Positions 35,284-42,340 of a DNA stretch of 64,000 nucleotides are shown piece after piece. Under the pieces are notes generated by a model. That model did no database searches, was not told where the DNA came from, and saw only the letters and a list, made by a program, of their open reading frames with translations. The DNA is from Bradyrhizobium sp. ORS 278. Lineage in GTDB: Bacteria; Pseudomonadota; Alphaproteobacteria; Rhizobiales; Xanthobacteraceae. The stretch covers positions 1,116,001 through 1,180,000 of the forward strand of contig NC_009445.1 of the NCBI RefSeq assembly GCF_000026145.1. The letters are read 5' to 3'. A program made the translations under genes and the position numbers. How positions within the stretch are numbered: the first letter of the stretch is position 1; every line of letters starts with the position of its first letter.

Positions 35284-36422
35284 ATGGCCTCGCGAAAGAC
35301 ATTCATGGCGTTCGTGGCCGCTGGCTCATGGCGATCTCTCATGCGCATGCCGACAGCATCAATGCGGGCAATCGCCGGCCCAGCACGAGCCAACCCTTCA
35401 AGGCGGAAAACATCGCCAAATTCGATACGCCATGGGCGATCGCGTTCCTGCCGGACGGGCGGATGCTGGTGACGGAGAAGCCGGGCCGCATCTTCGTCGT
35501 CACCCCAAGCGGCGAGAAAACCGAGATCGGCAACGTCCCCGCGGTGGCGGTACGCGGACAGAACGGTCTGCTGGACGTCGCCGTCTCGCCGAGCTTCGCG
35601 ACGACATCGCAGATCTACATCACTTACACGGAGCCGAGCACGGAGGGCAGCCGCCTCGTTCTGACCCGGGCCGTTCTGTCGCTGGTCACTGATCGCACCG
35701 CGCTGACGGATCCGACCGTGATCTGGCGCCAGACGCCGGCCGGCGGCGGTGGCCAGCCCGGCGGCATCATCGCCTTCGATCCGCAGGGGACGCATCTGTT
35801 CCTTACGGTCGGCGACCGCATGCAGCCGACCAGCGCACAGGATCCGCGGCAGGCGCGCGGCAAGGTGCTCCGGCTCAATCTCGACGGCTCCACGCCATCG
35901 GACAATCCGCTCGCCGAGGACAAGGGCGTGCCGGCCCAGACCTGGACGACGGGCCATCGCAATCCCTATGGCCTCGCATTCGCGCCGGATGGCAAGCTCT
36001 GGCTGCACGAAATGGGACCGCGCGGCGGCGACGAACTCAACCTGATCGAGCCGGGCAAGAACTACGGCTGGCCGCTGGTCTCGAATGGCGACAATTACGA
36101 CGGCACGCCGATTCCGCGCCATGCAACGCGGCCGGATCTGACGGCGCCGCCGCTCTATTGGGACCCGGTGATCGCGCCGGCCGGCCTCGCCTTCTACGAT
36201 GGCGCGATGTTTCCGCAATGGAAGGGATCCGCGCTGATCGGAGGCTTGCGGTCGCAGGCGCTGGTGCGCGTGGCGTTCCGCGCCGACGGCCAGCCGGACG
36301 AAGCCGAGCGCTGGGACATGGGCCAGCGCATCCGCGACGTCGCGATCGCGCCGGATGGTGCCGTCTGGATCATCGAGGACGACTCGCCCGGCCGCCTGCG
36401 ACGCTTGACGCCGGCGAAATAG
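35284..36422 (+). CDS. PQQ-dependent sugar dehydrogenase, frameshifted in the signal peptide
   Basis: The catalytic part (364 codons from an ATG at 35328) is an intact six-bladed propeller of the aldose sugar dehydrogenase (Asd/YliI) type: PWAIAFLPDGRMLVTEKPGR is seen as WAIAFLPDGRML, followed by DVAVSPSFA, GGIIAFDPQG and TGHRNPYGLAFAPDGKLW. It uses PQQ and calcium in the periplasm. The ATG at 35284, after ACGGAGTCATC, opens a different frame that encodes MASRKTFMAFVAAG, a normal signal-peptide start. The two frames join as VAAG + LMAISHAHADS if one base is added near 35326. So the present sequence has a one-base deletion, real or a sequencing error, that uncouples the export signal. Starting at 35328 would leave a signal too short to work. 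Confidence 0.75.
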
Positions 36423-36523
36423 ACGGGGTCTGCAGCGCGTCGGCGCAAGCCGCGGCCGCGTTGACAGCGTGGGGTCTGCTCTCCACGCACGTCGAAACAA
36501 ACAACAAGACGAGGGCAGGGGAG

Positions 36524-37258
36524 ATGAACGCGCTGGATTTCTCAGGGCGACGGGTGCTGGTGATCGGCGGCTCCAGCGGCATCGGTAACGGCATCGCGCA
36601 GGCGTTCCGCGCGCAAGGCGCCCGCGTCGCGATTTGCGGCACGCGGACCCGTGCGGCCGACTACCGCGCCGAGGATGGTTCCGATCTCGAGGGCCTCGAC
36701 TATCATCAACTCGACGTCAGCAACGCCGCAGCCATCGAAGCGTTCGCGCCGGGCCTCGACCGGCTCGACGTGCTGGTGCTGGCCCAGGGCGCGGTGCTGT
36801 ATCGCCGCGGCGAGTTCGCGATGGACGGCTTCCGCAAGGTGATGGAGGTCAATCTCATCAGCCTGATGGCCTGCGCGACGAAGTTTCACGGCCTGCTGTG
36901 TGATACCAAGGGTGCGCTGATCATCGTGTCGTCGACGGCGGCGTATCATTCGACGATGGGCAATCCCGCTTACAATGCCTCCAAGACCGGAGCCGTCGGG
37001 CTGACGCGGACGCTGGCGGAGGCGTGGGCCGGTGACGGCATTCGCGTCAACGGTATCGCGCCGGGTCTGGTCGATACCAAGATGACCAAGGTGACGACCG
37101 CCAATCCGCAGCGCCTCGAAGGCGCCCTGCAGCGGATTCCGCTGAAGCGGCTCGGTACGCCGCAGGACATGGCCGGTGCGGCCTTGTTTCTCGCCTCACC
37201 GCTGTCGTCCTACATCATCGGCCAGACCATCGTTGTCGATGGCGGGCTGATTTTGTAG
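36524..37258 (+). CDS. SDR family oxidoreductase
   Basis: The ATG at 36524 has GGCAGGGGAG directly before it and gives 244 residues. It has GGSSGIGNG near residue 13, a short NAG-like strand (VLAQGAVLYRRGEF), the catalytic serine-tyrosine-lysine as SSTAAYHS and YNASKTG, and VNGIAPGLVDTKM. The pattern is that of a classical SDR with NAD(P). The substrate cannot be told. It follows the sugar dehydrogenase after 101 bases in the same direction, but an own promoter is possible. Confidence 0.85.
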   Translation: MNALDFSGRRVLVIGGSSGIGNGIAQAFRAQGARVAICGTRTRAADYRAEDGSDLEGLDYHQLDVSNAAAIEAFAPGLDRLDVLVLAQGAVLYRRGEFAMDGFRKVMEVNLISLMACATKFHGLLCDTKGALIIVSSTAAYHSTMGNPAYNASKTGAVGLTRTLAEAWAGDGIRVNGIAPGLVDTKMTKVTTANPQRLEGALQRIPLKRLGTPQDMAGAALFLASPLSSYIIGQTIVVDGGLIL

Positions 37259-37264
37259 TTCGTC

Positions 37265-37289
37265 GGAACCGTCGCCGCCCGAGCCAGTT
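37265..37289 (+). promoter_or_regulatory. Possible EcfG promoter, one mismatch, upstream of the CsbD-like gene
   Basis: GGAAC (37265-37269), 16 bases, then AGTT (37286-37289) in place of CGTT. The downstream CsbD-like gene is of a kind typically stress-induced, so the site is plausible but tentative. Confidence 0.4.
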
Positions 37290-37334
37290 AGCAGAGCGGA
37301 AAGCCCCGCAAACGCGAGACAAGGAGAGGCGGCG

Positions 37335-37700
37335 ATGGATACGGATCGGTTGACCGGAACGGCGAAGGATGTCGCAGGCAAGGTCGAGGGCGGCATCGGC
37401 GAGATGACCGGCGACAAGAGCACGCAGGCGTCTGGCCGCGCGCGCGAGGCGTCGGGCGTCGTACAGAACCTCTACGGCCAGGCCAAGGACGCCGCCCGCG
37501 AGGCCGGCGATGCCGCGATGGACTATGCGAAGGACACGTTCGGCAGCAGCACCGACAGCCTGCGCGACGGCACCCAGGCGCTCACCAAGCGCGTGCAGGA
37601 CAACCCGATGGGCGCCCTGCTGGTCGCTGGCGGCATCGGCTTCCTGCTGGCGATGCTGATGCGTCCGAGCCGGCCGCAGCCGCAGCGCTGGCGCTACTGA
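37335..37700 (+). CDS. CsbD-like / DUF883-like stress protein
   Basis: The 121-residue protein begins MDTDRLTGTAKDVAGKVEGG, a CsbD domain start, continues as an alanine-rich amphipathic helix (about residues 30-85) and ends in a glycine-zipper membrane anchor (ALLVAGGIGFLLAMLM) of the YqjD/DUF883 type, then a basic tail. It is thus a fusion of a CsbD-like head and a DUF883-like tail. CsbD proteins are strongly induced in stress without a known activity. The ATG has GGAGAGGCGGCG upstream. A clear terminator follows 35 bases after the stop. Confidence 0.82.
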   Translation: MDTDRLTGTAKDVAGKVEGGIGEMTGDKSTQASGRAREASGVVQNLYGQAKDAAREAGDAAMDYAKDTFGSSTDSLRDGTQALTKRVQDNPMGALLVAGGIGFLLAMLMRPSRPQPQRWRY

Positions 37701-37734
37701 GCTGATCACAGCCAGCGATTTGGACCAAACAAAT

Positions 37735-37762
37735 GGCCCGCATTCGAGAGCGAATGCGGGCC
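37735..37762 (+). terminator. Terminator of the CsbD-like gene
   Basis: A perfect 12-bp stem (37735-37746 with 37751-37762, loop AGAG) is followed by GTTTCGTTG. The T-run is short, but position and strength fit; it may also work for the leftward DUF459 gene, whose stop is at 37805. Confidence 0.7.
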
Positions 37763-37804
37763 GTTTCGTTGTCTCGCTCGCGCGTTGCGAGCGGCTGCGT
37801 CATG

Positions 37805-39625
37805 TCAGCGCGGAGCTCCGTCGAGCACCGCGGCCGAACGGCCGACCGCAGCCGGTGGACGCGGCGGGGCGTTCGGATTACGCGCCGTCGGCGGCCTGGC
37901 CGGGGCCGGCTGCTGCTGTTGCGGCGCGCCGAAGCCGAAGAAGTCGCGGAGCCCCTGGCCGGCCTGGCCGTTCTGATTCGGCTGTTGAGTTTGGCCCGGG
38001 GCCCCGGGGGTCGTCAGCCGCTTTGGCCGCTGCTGCGGCGGAAGCTGGCCGGGAGCCGTTTGCTGCGTCTCCGTGGGCGATGTCGCCGCGACGGGCGTAT
38101 CCGGCTTGTTGAGCTCCTTTGGCGGCTCCTTGGCCTGCTCGCGGCCGACCTCACGGCGCGGCCAGATGAAATCGTCCGCACGCCCTGCGGGCGGGCTCAG
38201 CGCCTCGCCCTTGACCAGGGTTCGCGAGGCCAGCGCATCCACCGCCGCTGGGCGTGAGCCGGGTCCCCCCAGCAACTGATCGGTGCCGACGGACGAAGCG
38301 ACCAGCGGCAGAATCGGGCCGGCGACCGGGCGCGGCGCCGGCTGACCCGGAACGGCATTGGCGTCCGGGGTCGCCGGCTCGGTCGGCAGTTCCAGCGGCG
38401 TGGAGCGGGCGGCCAGCAGCCGGTTGATCTCGCGCTCGGCATAGTGGGCAAGCTTGCGGGCGCCGGGCTTGGTGAAATAGACGCCGTCATAGGAGCGCAG
38501 CTGGCGGATCTGGCCCTCGAAGTCCGGGCCCTTCTGCAGGAAGCGCCCGGCTTCGTCGACGAAGCCGTCCCAGACGTCGACATAGGTGATGCCGGCCTTG
38601 CCGGCGGCGTCGCGATACAGCGAATCCAGGAACAGCATGTCGGCCGTGCCCTTCGGACCGCGCACGGCCGGGAGGCCCACCCACAGCACCGGAACGCCCT
38701 TGCTCTTGGCGACCGCGATCAGTTCCTCGATCTTCTTGGTGTAGAGCTCGACCCAGCGCTCGTCGCGAAACTCGTACAGCGCGCCCGGCGCGCGCGGCGT
38801 CTTCTCCGGGGCGGCGATGACAGGCGTATCGTTGTCGGCCTCGTCCTGCGGCAGCTCGCTGTCGGCCGGCTTGGCGGCCGTGTCGCTCTTCGGATCGGCC
38901 TTGGCGTCGGACTTGGCGTCGGACTTGGCGTCGGACTTGGCATCACCGGATTTCGCATCACCCGGCTTGCCGTCGGCTCCCTTGGCATCACCCGGCTTCG
39001 TATCCCCAGGCTTGGCCTTGGCCTCCTTCTTGGCCTTGTCGGCCGCGGCCTTCTTGTCGTCCGGCTTGTCGGTCTTCTCGACCGCCGGCTCGCGAATCGA
39101 GAGGCGGTCGTTGAGGCCGAGCATGATCACGATGGCGTCGGCGCGCTCGGTTGCCAGAATGCTCTTTGCGGCTGCGGTCCAGTCGGCCGGCTCGCCCTTG
39201 GGCTGGTACTTGATCAAGCCGGAATTGGTCTTGATCTTGCGGGTCACGCCCATGTCCGGCTGCTCGGAATAGGCGTCCTCGAGACCATAGGCGAGCCAGT
39301 CGGCCATGCCGTCGCCGAGCACCAGAACGTAGCGCTCGGGCGCGGCGGCATTGTCGCGCTTCTCCGGCGCCGGCGCCTTGGAATAATCCTGGATGACCTT
39401 CTTGGGTTGCTGCGGCTGGTAGGGTGAGAAGAAGTCGCCGCCGAACCAGCCTCCGCCACCGCCGCCGCCGCGCGGCGCCGGTCGTGGCGAGGCAAACGGG
39501 TTGAAGTTGAAGAATTGGGCCGAGGCCGGGCCAGTGATGCCGACCAGCATGGCGACGACAACGGCCAGCACGACCGCCGGGCCGGGCTCGTTCAGCAGCT
39601 TCAGGATGGATTTCAGCTTTGACAT
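37805..39625 (-). CDS. DUF459 SGNH-like protein lacking catalytic residues
   Basis: From the ATG at 39625 (after GGACGGGTGCGC) the protein is 606 residues. It has one membrane helix (about residues 14-36), a glycine-rich linker, then the DUF459 SGNH domain. Block I reads VLVLGDGMADWLA, so the expected GDS serine is glycine. Block III (IVIMLGLNDRLSI) is normal. Block V reads DGVYFTKPGARKLA where DGVHFT is expected, so the histidine is also absent. A repetitive low-complexity insert (SDAK repeats, about residues 210-265) and a proline- and glutamine-rich tail of over 90 residues follow. It is probably an anchored periplasmic binding or structural protein, not a hydrolase. It is in the same direction as the transglycosylase gene downstream in the map (39776). 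Confidence 0.8.
   Translation of the reverse strand: MSKLKSILKLLNEPGPAVVLAVVVAMLVGITGPASAQFFNFNPFASPRPAPRGGGGGGGWFGGDFFSPYQPQQPKKVIQDYSKAPAPEKRDNAAAPERYVLVLGDGMADWLAYGLEDAYSEQPDMGVTRKIKTNSGLIKYQPKGEPADWTAAAKSILATERADAIVIMLGLNDRLSIREPAVEKTDKPDDKKAAADKAKKEAKAKPGDTKPGDAKGADGKPGDAKSGDAKSDAKSDAKSDAKADPKSDTAAKPADSELPQDEADNDTPVIAAPEKTPRAPGALYEFRDERWVELYTKKIEELIAVAKSKGVPVLWVGLPAVRGPKGTADMLFLDSLYRDAAGKAGITYVDVWDGFVDEAGRFLQKGPDFEGQIRQLRSYDGVYFTKPGARKLAHYAEREINRLLAARSTPLELPTEPATPDANAVPGQPAPRPVAGPILPLVASSVGTDQLLGGPGSRPAAVDALASRTLVKGEALSPPAGRADDFIWPRREVGREQAKEPPKELNKPDTPVAATSPTETQQTAPGQLPPQQRPKRLTTPGAPGQTQQPNQNGQAGQGLRDFFGFGAPQQQQPAPARPPTARNPNAPPRPPAAVGRSAAVLDGAPR
38901..38936. repeat. 12-bp tandem repeat inside the DUF459 gene
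   Basis: TTGGCGTCGGAC occurs three times in a row (38901-38912, 38913-38924, 38925-38936), with partial copies on both sides. It encodes the SDAK tetrapeptide repeats of the DUF459 linker. As it is a multiple of three bases, copy number can change without a frameshift. Confidence 0.85.
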
Positions 39626-39775
39626 GCGCACCCGTCCGCAGCCGTCGCGCGGCAAATCGTGACAACCCATATAATAGGACCGGAATCAGGCCGCAAACGG
39701 GCATTCACCTGTTGGTGTTGACGGGTCGCGGTATTTGCCGTGGAAGGTTACCGCGCGCCGGCGCATCGCGGGCGA

Positions 39776-41188
39776 TCAGCGGCCACGCAGCCGTTCCAGC
39801 ACGTCCGTGGTGGCAAAACCGTCCGCCGGCGCCCCGATCGAGGCCTGGAAGTTCCGCAGCGCCTCGCGGGTCTGGCCGCCGAACTGGCCGTCCGGCGTTC
39901 CGCGGTAGAATCCGCGGTTCGCCAGCAATTGTTGCAGCTCCAGCCGCTCCGCCCGGGACAGGGTGCGCTCCTCGCGCGGCCAGGCCTGCACGAAGGGCGG
40001 GGCGCCGCGCAGCCGGTCGGCGAAGTGGCCGATCGCCAGCGCATAGGCCTCGGCCGGATTGTATTTCATGATGACGCGGAAATTCTGCAGCATCAGGAAA
40101 CCCGGGCCCTGGGCGCCCGCCGGCGCCAGCAGATAGGCCTTCTCGGTGGTCGCCGGGAACGGCTGGCCGTTGGCGCGGCGCAGGCCGAGCTGTTCCCATT
40201 GGGCGAAGCTCATGGTCTTGGCGCGGTCGGCCAGCATGAAGTTGAAGCCCTGCGGCAGCACGACCTCGTAGCCCCAGCTCTGGCCGCTCTGCCAGCCGTC
40301 CTTCTTCAGATTGTTGGCGGTCGAGGCGATCAGGTCGGCGGGATTGTCGACGACGTCGCGGCGGCCGTCGCCGTCGGCGTCCACGGCGAAGCGCTTGAAG
40401 GCAGTCGGCATGAACTGGGTCGGGCCGAAGGCGCCGGCCCAGGAGCCGCGCAACTGTTCGGGCCTGAGATCGCCGCGGTTGAGGATCTCCAGGGCCGACA
40501 GGAACTCATCCTTGAAATAGGCTTGGCGGCGGCCGATGCAGGCGAGCGTCGCGGTCGACTGCAGCACGCTGCGGTCGCCGATCTGGGTCGAATAGTTGGA
40601 TTCGATGCCCCAGATCGCCGCGATAATGAAGCGGTCGACGCCATAGGCGCGCTCGGTGGCGTCGAACTGCGGCTTGTATTTGGCCAGCACCTCGCGGCCC
40701 TTGGCCAGGCGATTGTCGTTCACCAGGATGTCGAGATAGTCCCAGATCGACTTGGTGAACTCCGGCTGGGCGTCGAGCAGATCCATGATGCGCAGGTCGG
40801 GCGTGAGGCCCGCCGTGAAGCGCTGGAAATTGTCCTGCGTGATGTTGCGCCGTGCGGCATCTGGCCACATGCCTGCGACGCAGGCGTCGAAATTGCCGGC
40901 GGCCTCGCGGATCGCCGCCGCCGTCATCAGCGGATGGCCGGAGGCACCGTCCTCGCCGCTCCAGGGCTGCGGCCCCGAGACGGAGGGCGCCTGCGCGGGC
41001 GCGGCGGCGCCGGGATTGTCCTTCGAAAGGGTACCCGTGAACAGGCTGTCGAGGAAGTTCAGCGGATTGCCGGATTGCGCGTTGGCGGAACCGGACACCG
41101 TCGCCAGGGCCGCGGCCACCACCGCCATCCGCATTCCGGTCCTCAAGGCTGCCAGCATGACGTTGCGTCGCATCTTCAATAGGTCCAT
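39776..41188 (-). CDS. Lytic murein transglycosylase (MltB type) with peptidoglycan-binding domain
   Basis: The ATG at 41188 is my choice; a GTG at 41203 and an ATG at 41173 are alternatives. The product is about 470 residues with a signal peptide ending at GSANAQS. The SLT_2 domain holds the catalytic glutamate in IWGIESNYSTQIG at about residue 196 and FGPTQFMPTAFKRFAVDADGDGRRD, seen as GPTQFMPTAFKRF. A C-terminal peptidoglycan-binding domain (about residues 402-466) ends with GFATTDVLERLRGR. It cuts glycan strands to 1,6-anhydro ends. It is divergent from galU, with a CtrA-like box between them. Confidence 0.88.
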   Translation of the reverse strand: MDLLKMRRNVMLAALRTGMRMAVVAAALATVSGSANAQSGNPLNFLDSLFTGTLSKDNPGAAAPAQAPSVSGPQPWSGEDGASGHPLMTAAAIREAAGNFDACVAGMWPDAARRNITQDNFQRFTAGLTPDLRIMDLLDAQPEFTKSIWDYLDILVNDNRLAKGREVLAKYKPQFDATERAYGVDRFIIAAIWGIESNYSTQIGDRSVLQSTATLACIGRRQAYFKDEFLSALEILNRGDLRPEQLRGSWAGAFGPTQFMPTAFKRFAVDADGDGRRDVVDNPADLIASTANNLKKDGWQSGQSWGYEVVLPQGFNFMLADRAKTMSFAQWEQLGLRRANGQPFPATTEKAYLLAPAGAQGPGFLMLQNFRVIMKYNPAEAYALAIGHFADRLRGAPPFVQAWPREERTLSRAERLELQQLLANRGFYRGTPDGQFGGQTREALRNFQASIGAPADGFATTDVLERLRGR

Positions 41189-41220
41189 CTCAGGGTGGGC
41201 CACAGGAGGCCCGGACCTGC

Positions 41221-41244
41221 TTAACGGGAGATTAACAAGGTTAA
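41221..41244. promoter_or_regulatory. CtrA-like binding site between mltB-type gene and galU
   Basis: TTAA (41221-41224), seven bases, then TTAAC (41232-41236) exactly fits the CtrA consensus TTAA-N7-TTAA, and a further TTAA (41241-41244) lies five bases on. The site is 30-60 bases upstream of the transglycosylase start and about 150 upstream of galU. Confidence 0.5.
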
Positions 41245-41390
41245 TCGTTTCTCAGCAGCGAAATATGGCCGTGCCATCGCGCCTCGAACGGAACCAGTCG
41301 ACCAACATCCGCCTTTGTTCTCGGCTGCAAACGAGCTACCAAGATGCGATCGATTTCGCATTCATTCGTCACAAGGTTTAATCAGGCCCC

Positions 41391-42272
41391 ATGAAGATCC
41401 GCAAAGCCGTTTTTCCGGTCGCCGGTCTCGGCACCCGCGTCCTTCCCGCCACGAAGGCGATGCCGAAGGAGATGCTGACGATCGTCGACAAGCCGCTCAT
41501 CCAATACGTCTTCGACGAGGCGAAGGAAGCCGGCATCGAGCATTTCGTGTTCGTCACCGGGCGCAACAAGACGGCGATTGAGGATCATTTCGACCGCATG
41601 TACGAACTCGACGCGACGCTCGCGGCGCGCGGCAAGAAGACCGAGATGGAAATCCTGGCGCGCGACCAGCCGGAGGCCGGCGCCGTCAGCTTCACCCGCC
41701 AGCAGGCGCCGCTCGGTCTTGGCCACGCCGTGTGGTGCGCGCGCGACATCGTCGGCGACGAGCCGTTCGCGGTGGTGCTGCCGGACGAACTGGTGCTGAA
41801 TTCTCCGGGGTGCCTGGCGCAGATGATCGCCGCCGCCAACAAGCTGCCCGAGAAGAGCAATGTGCTCGCCGTGCAGGAAGTGCCAGCCGACCAGACGCAT
41901 CAATACGGCATCTGTGGCGTAGGCCCGCGCGACGGCAAGATCTTCGAGGTCGACGGCATGGTCGAGAAGCCGGCCAAGGGCACCGCGCCGTCGAACTTCT
42001 CGATCACCGGCCGCTACATCCTGCAGCCTGAGATCTTCAAGATCCTGGCGACGCAGGAGCGCGGCGCCGGCGGCGAGATCCAGCTCACCGATGCCATGAT
42101 CGGCCTGTCGAAAACGCAGAAATTCTACGGCGTCGATTTCGACGGCGAGCGGCATGATTGCGGCTCGAAGTCCGGCTTCCTGAAGGCCAACATCGCCTTC
42201 GGCATGGCCCGCGCGGATCTGCGGGACGGCCTGCGCGCCGACATGCAGAAGTACCTCGAAGCCAAGAGCTAG
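41391..42272 (+). CDS. galU: UTP-glucose-1-phosphate uridylyltransferase
   Basis: The 293-residue enzyme begins KIRKAVFPVAGLGTRVLPATKAMPKEML, seen as FPVAGLGTRVLPATKAMPKE, the nucleotide-binding signature of GalU. Further marks are QYVFDEAKEAGIEHF, GLGHAVWCARDIVGDEPFAV and GGEIQLTDAM. It makes UDP-glucose for exopolysaccharide, glycolipid and osmoregulated glucan synthesis. The stop codon is the last base set of the first unit of a 14-bp tandem repeat. It is convergent with a diguanylate cyclase gene. Confidence 0.95.
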   Translation: MKIRKAVFPVAGLGTRVLPATKAMPKEMLTIVDKPLIQYVFDEAKEAGIEHFVFVTGRNKTAIEDHFDRMYELDATLAARGKKTEMEILARDQPEAGAVSFTRQQAPLGLGHAVWCARDIVGDEPFAVVLPDELVLNSPGCLAQMIAAANKLPEKSNVLAVQEVPADQTHQYGICGVGPRDGKIFEVDGMVEKPAKGTAPSNFSITGRYILQPEIFKILATQERGAGGEIQLTDAMIGLSKTQKFYGVDFDGERHDCGSKSGFLKANIAFGMARADLRDGLRADMQKYLEAKS

Positions 42273-42314
42273 AAGCCAAGAGCTAGAAGCCAAGAGCTAG
42301 AAGCCAACAGCTAG
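42259..42314 (+). repeat. 14-bp tandem repeat (four units) spanning the galU stop codon
   Basis: AAGCCAAGAGCTAG is repeated at 42259-42272, 42273-42286 and 42287-42300, with a fourth unit (AAGCCAACAGCTAG, one change) at 42301-42314. Each unit carries a TAG. Unit 1 encodes the last galU residues AKS and its stop, so copy-number change would not alter the protein. Confidence 0.9.
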
Positions 42315-42316
42315 AT

Positions 42317-42340
42317 GTGACGCCGCGCGCGCCGCGTCAC
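42317..42340. other. Hairpin at the galU/diguanylate cyclase junction
   Basis: GTGACGC (42317-42323) pairs with GCGTCAC (42334-42340) around a GC-only loop. It overlaps the stop of the leftward cyclase gene. No T-run follows on either strand. Confidence 0.4.

Noticed and set aside
41287..41312. GGAAC followed 17 bases later by CCTT upstream of galU
   Set aside because: The -10 part differs from CGTT, and galU is not a typical stress gene; below my threshold.
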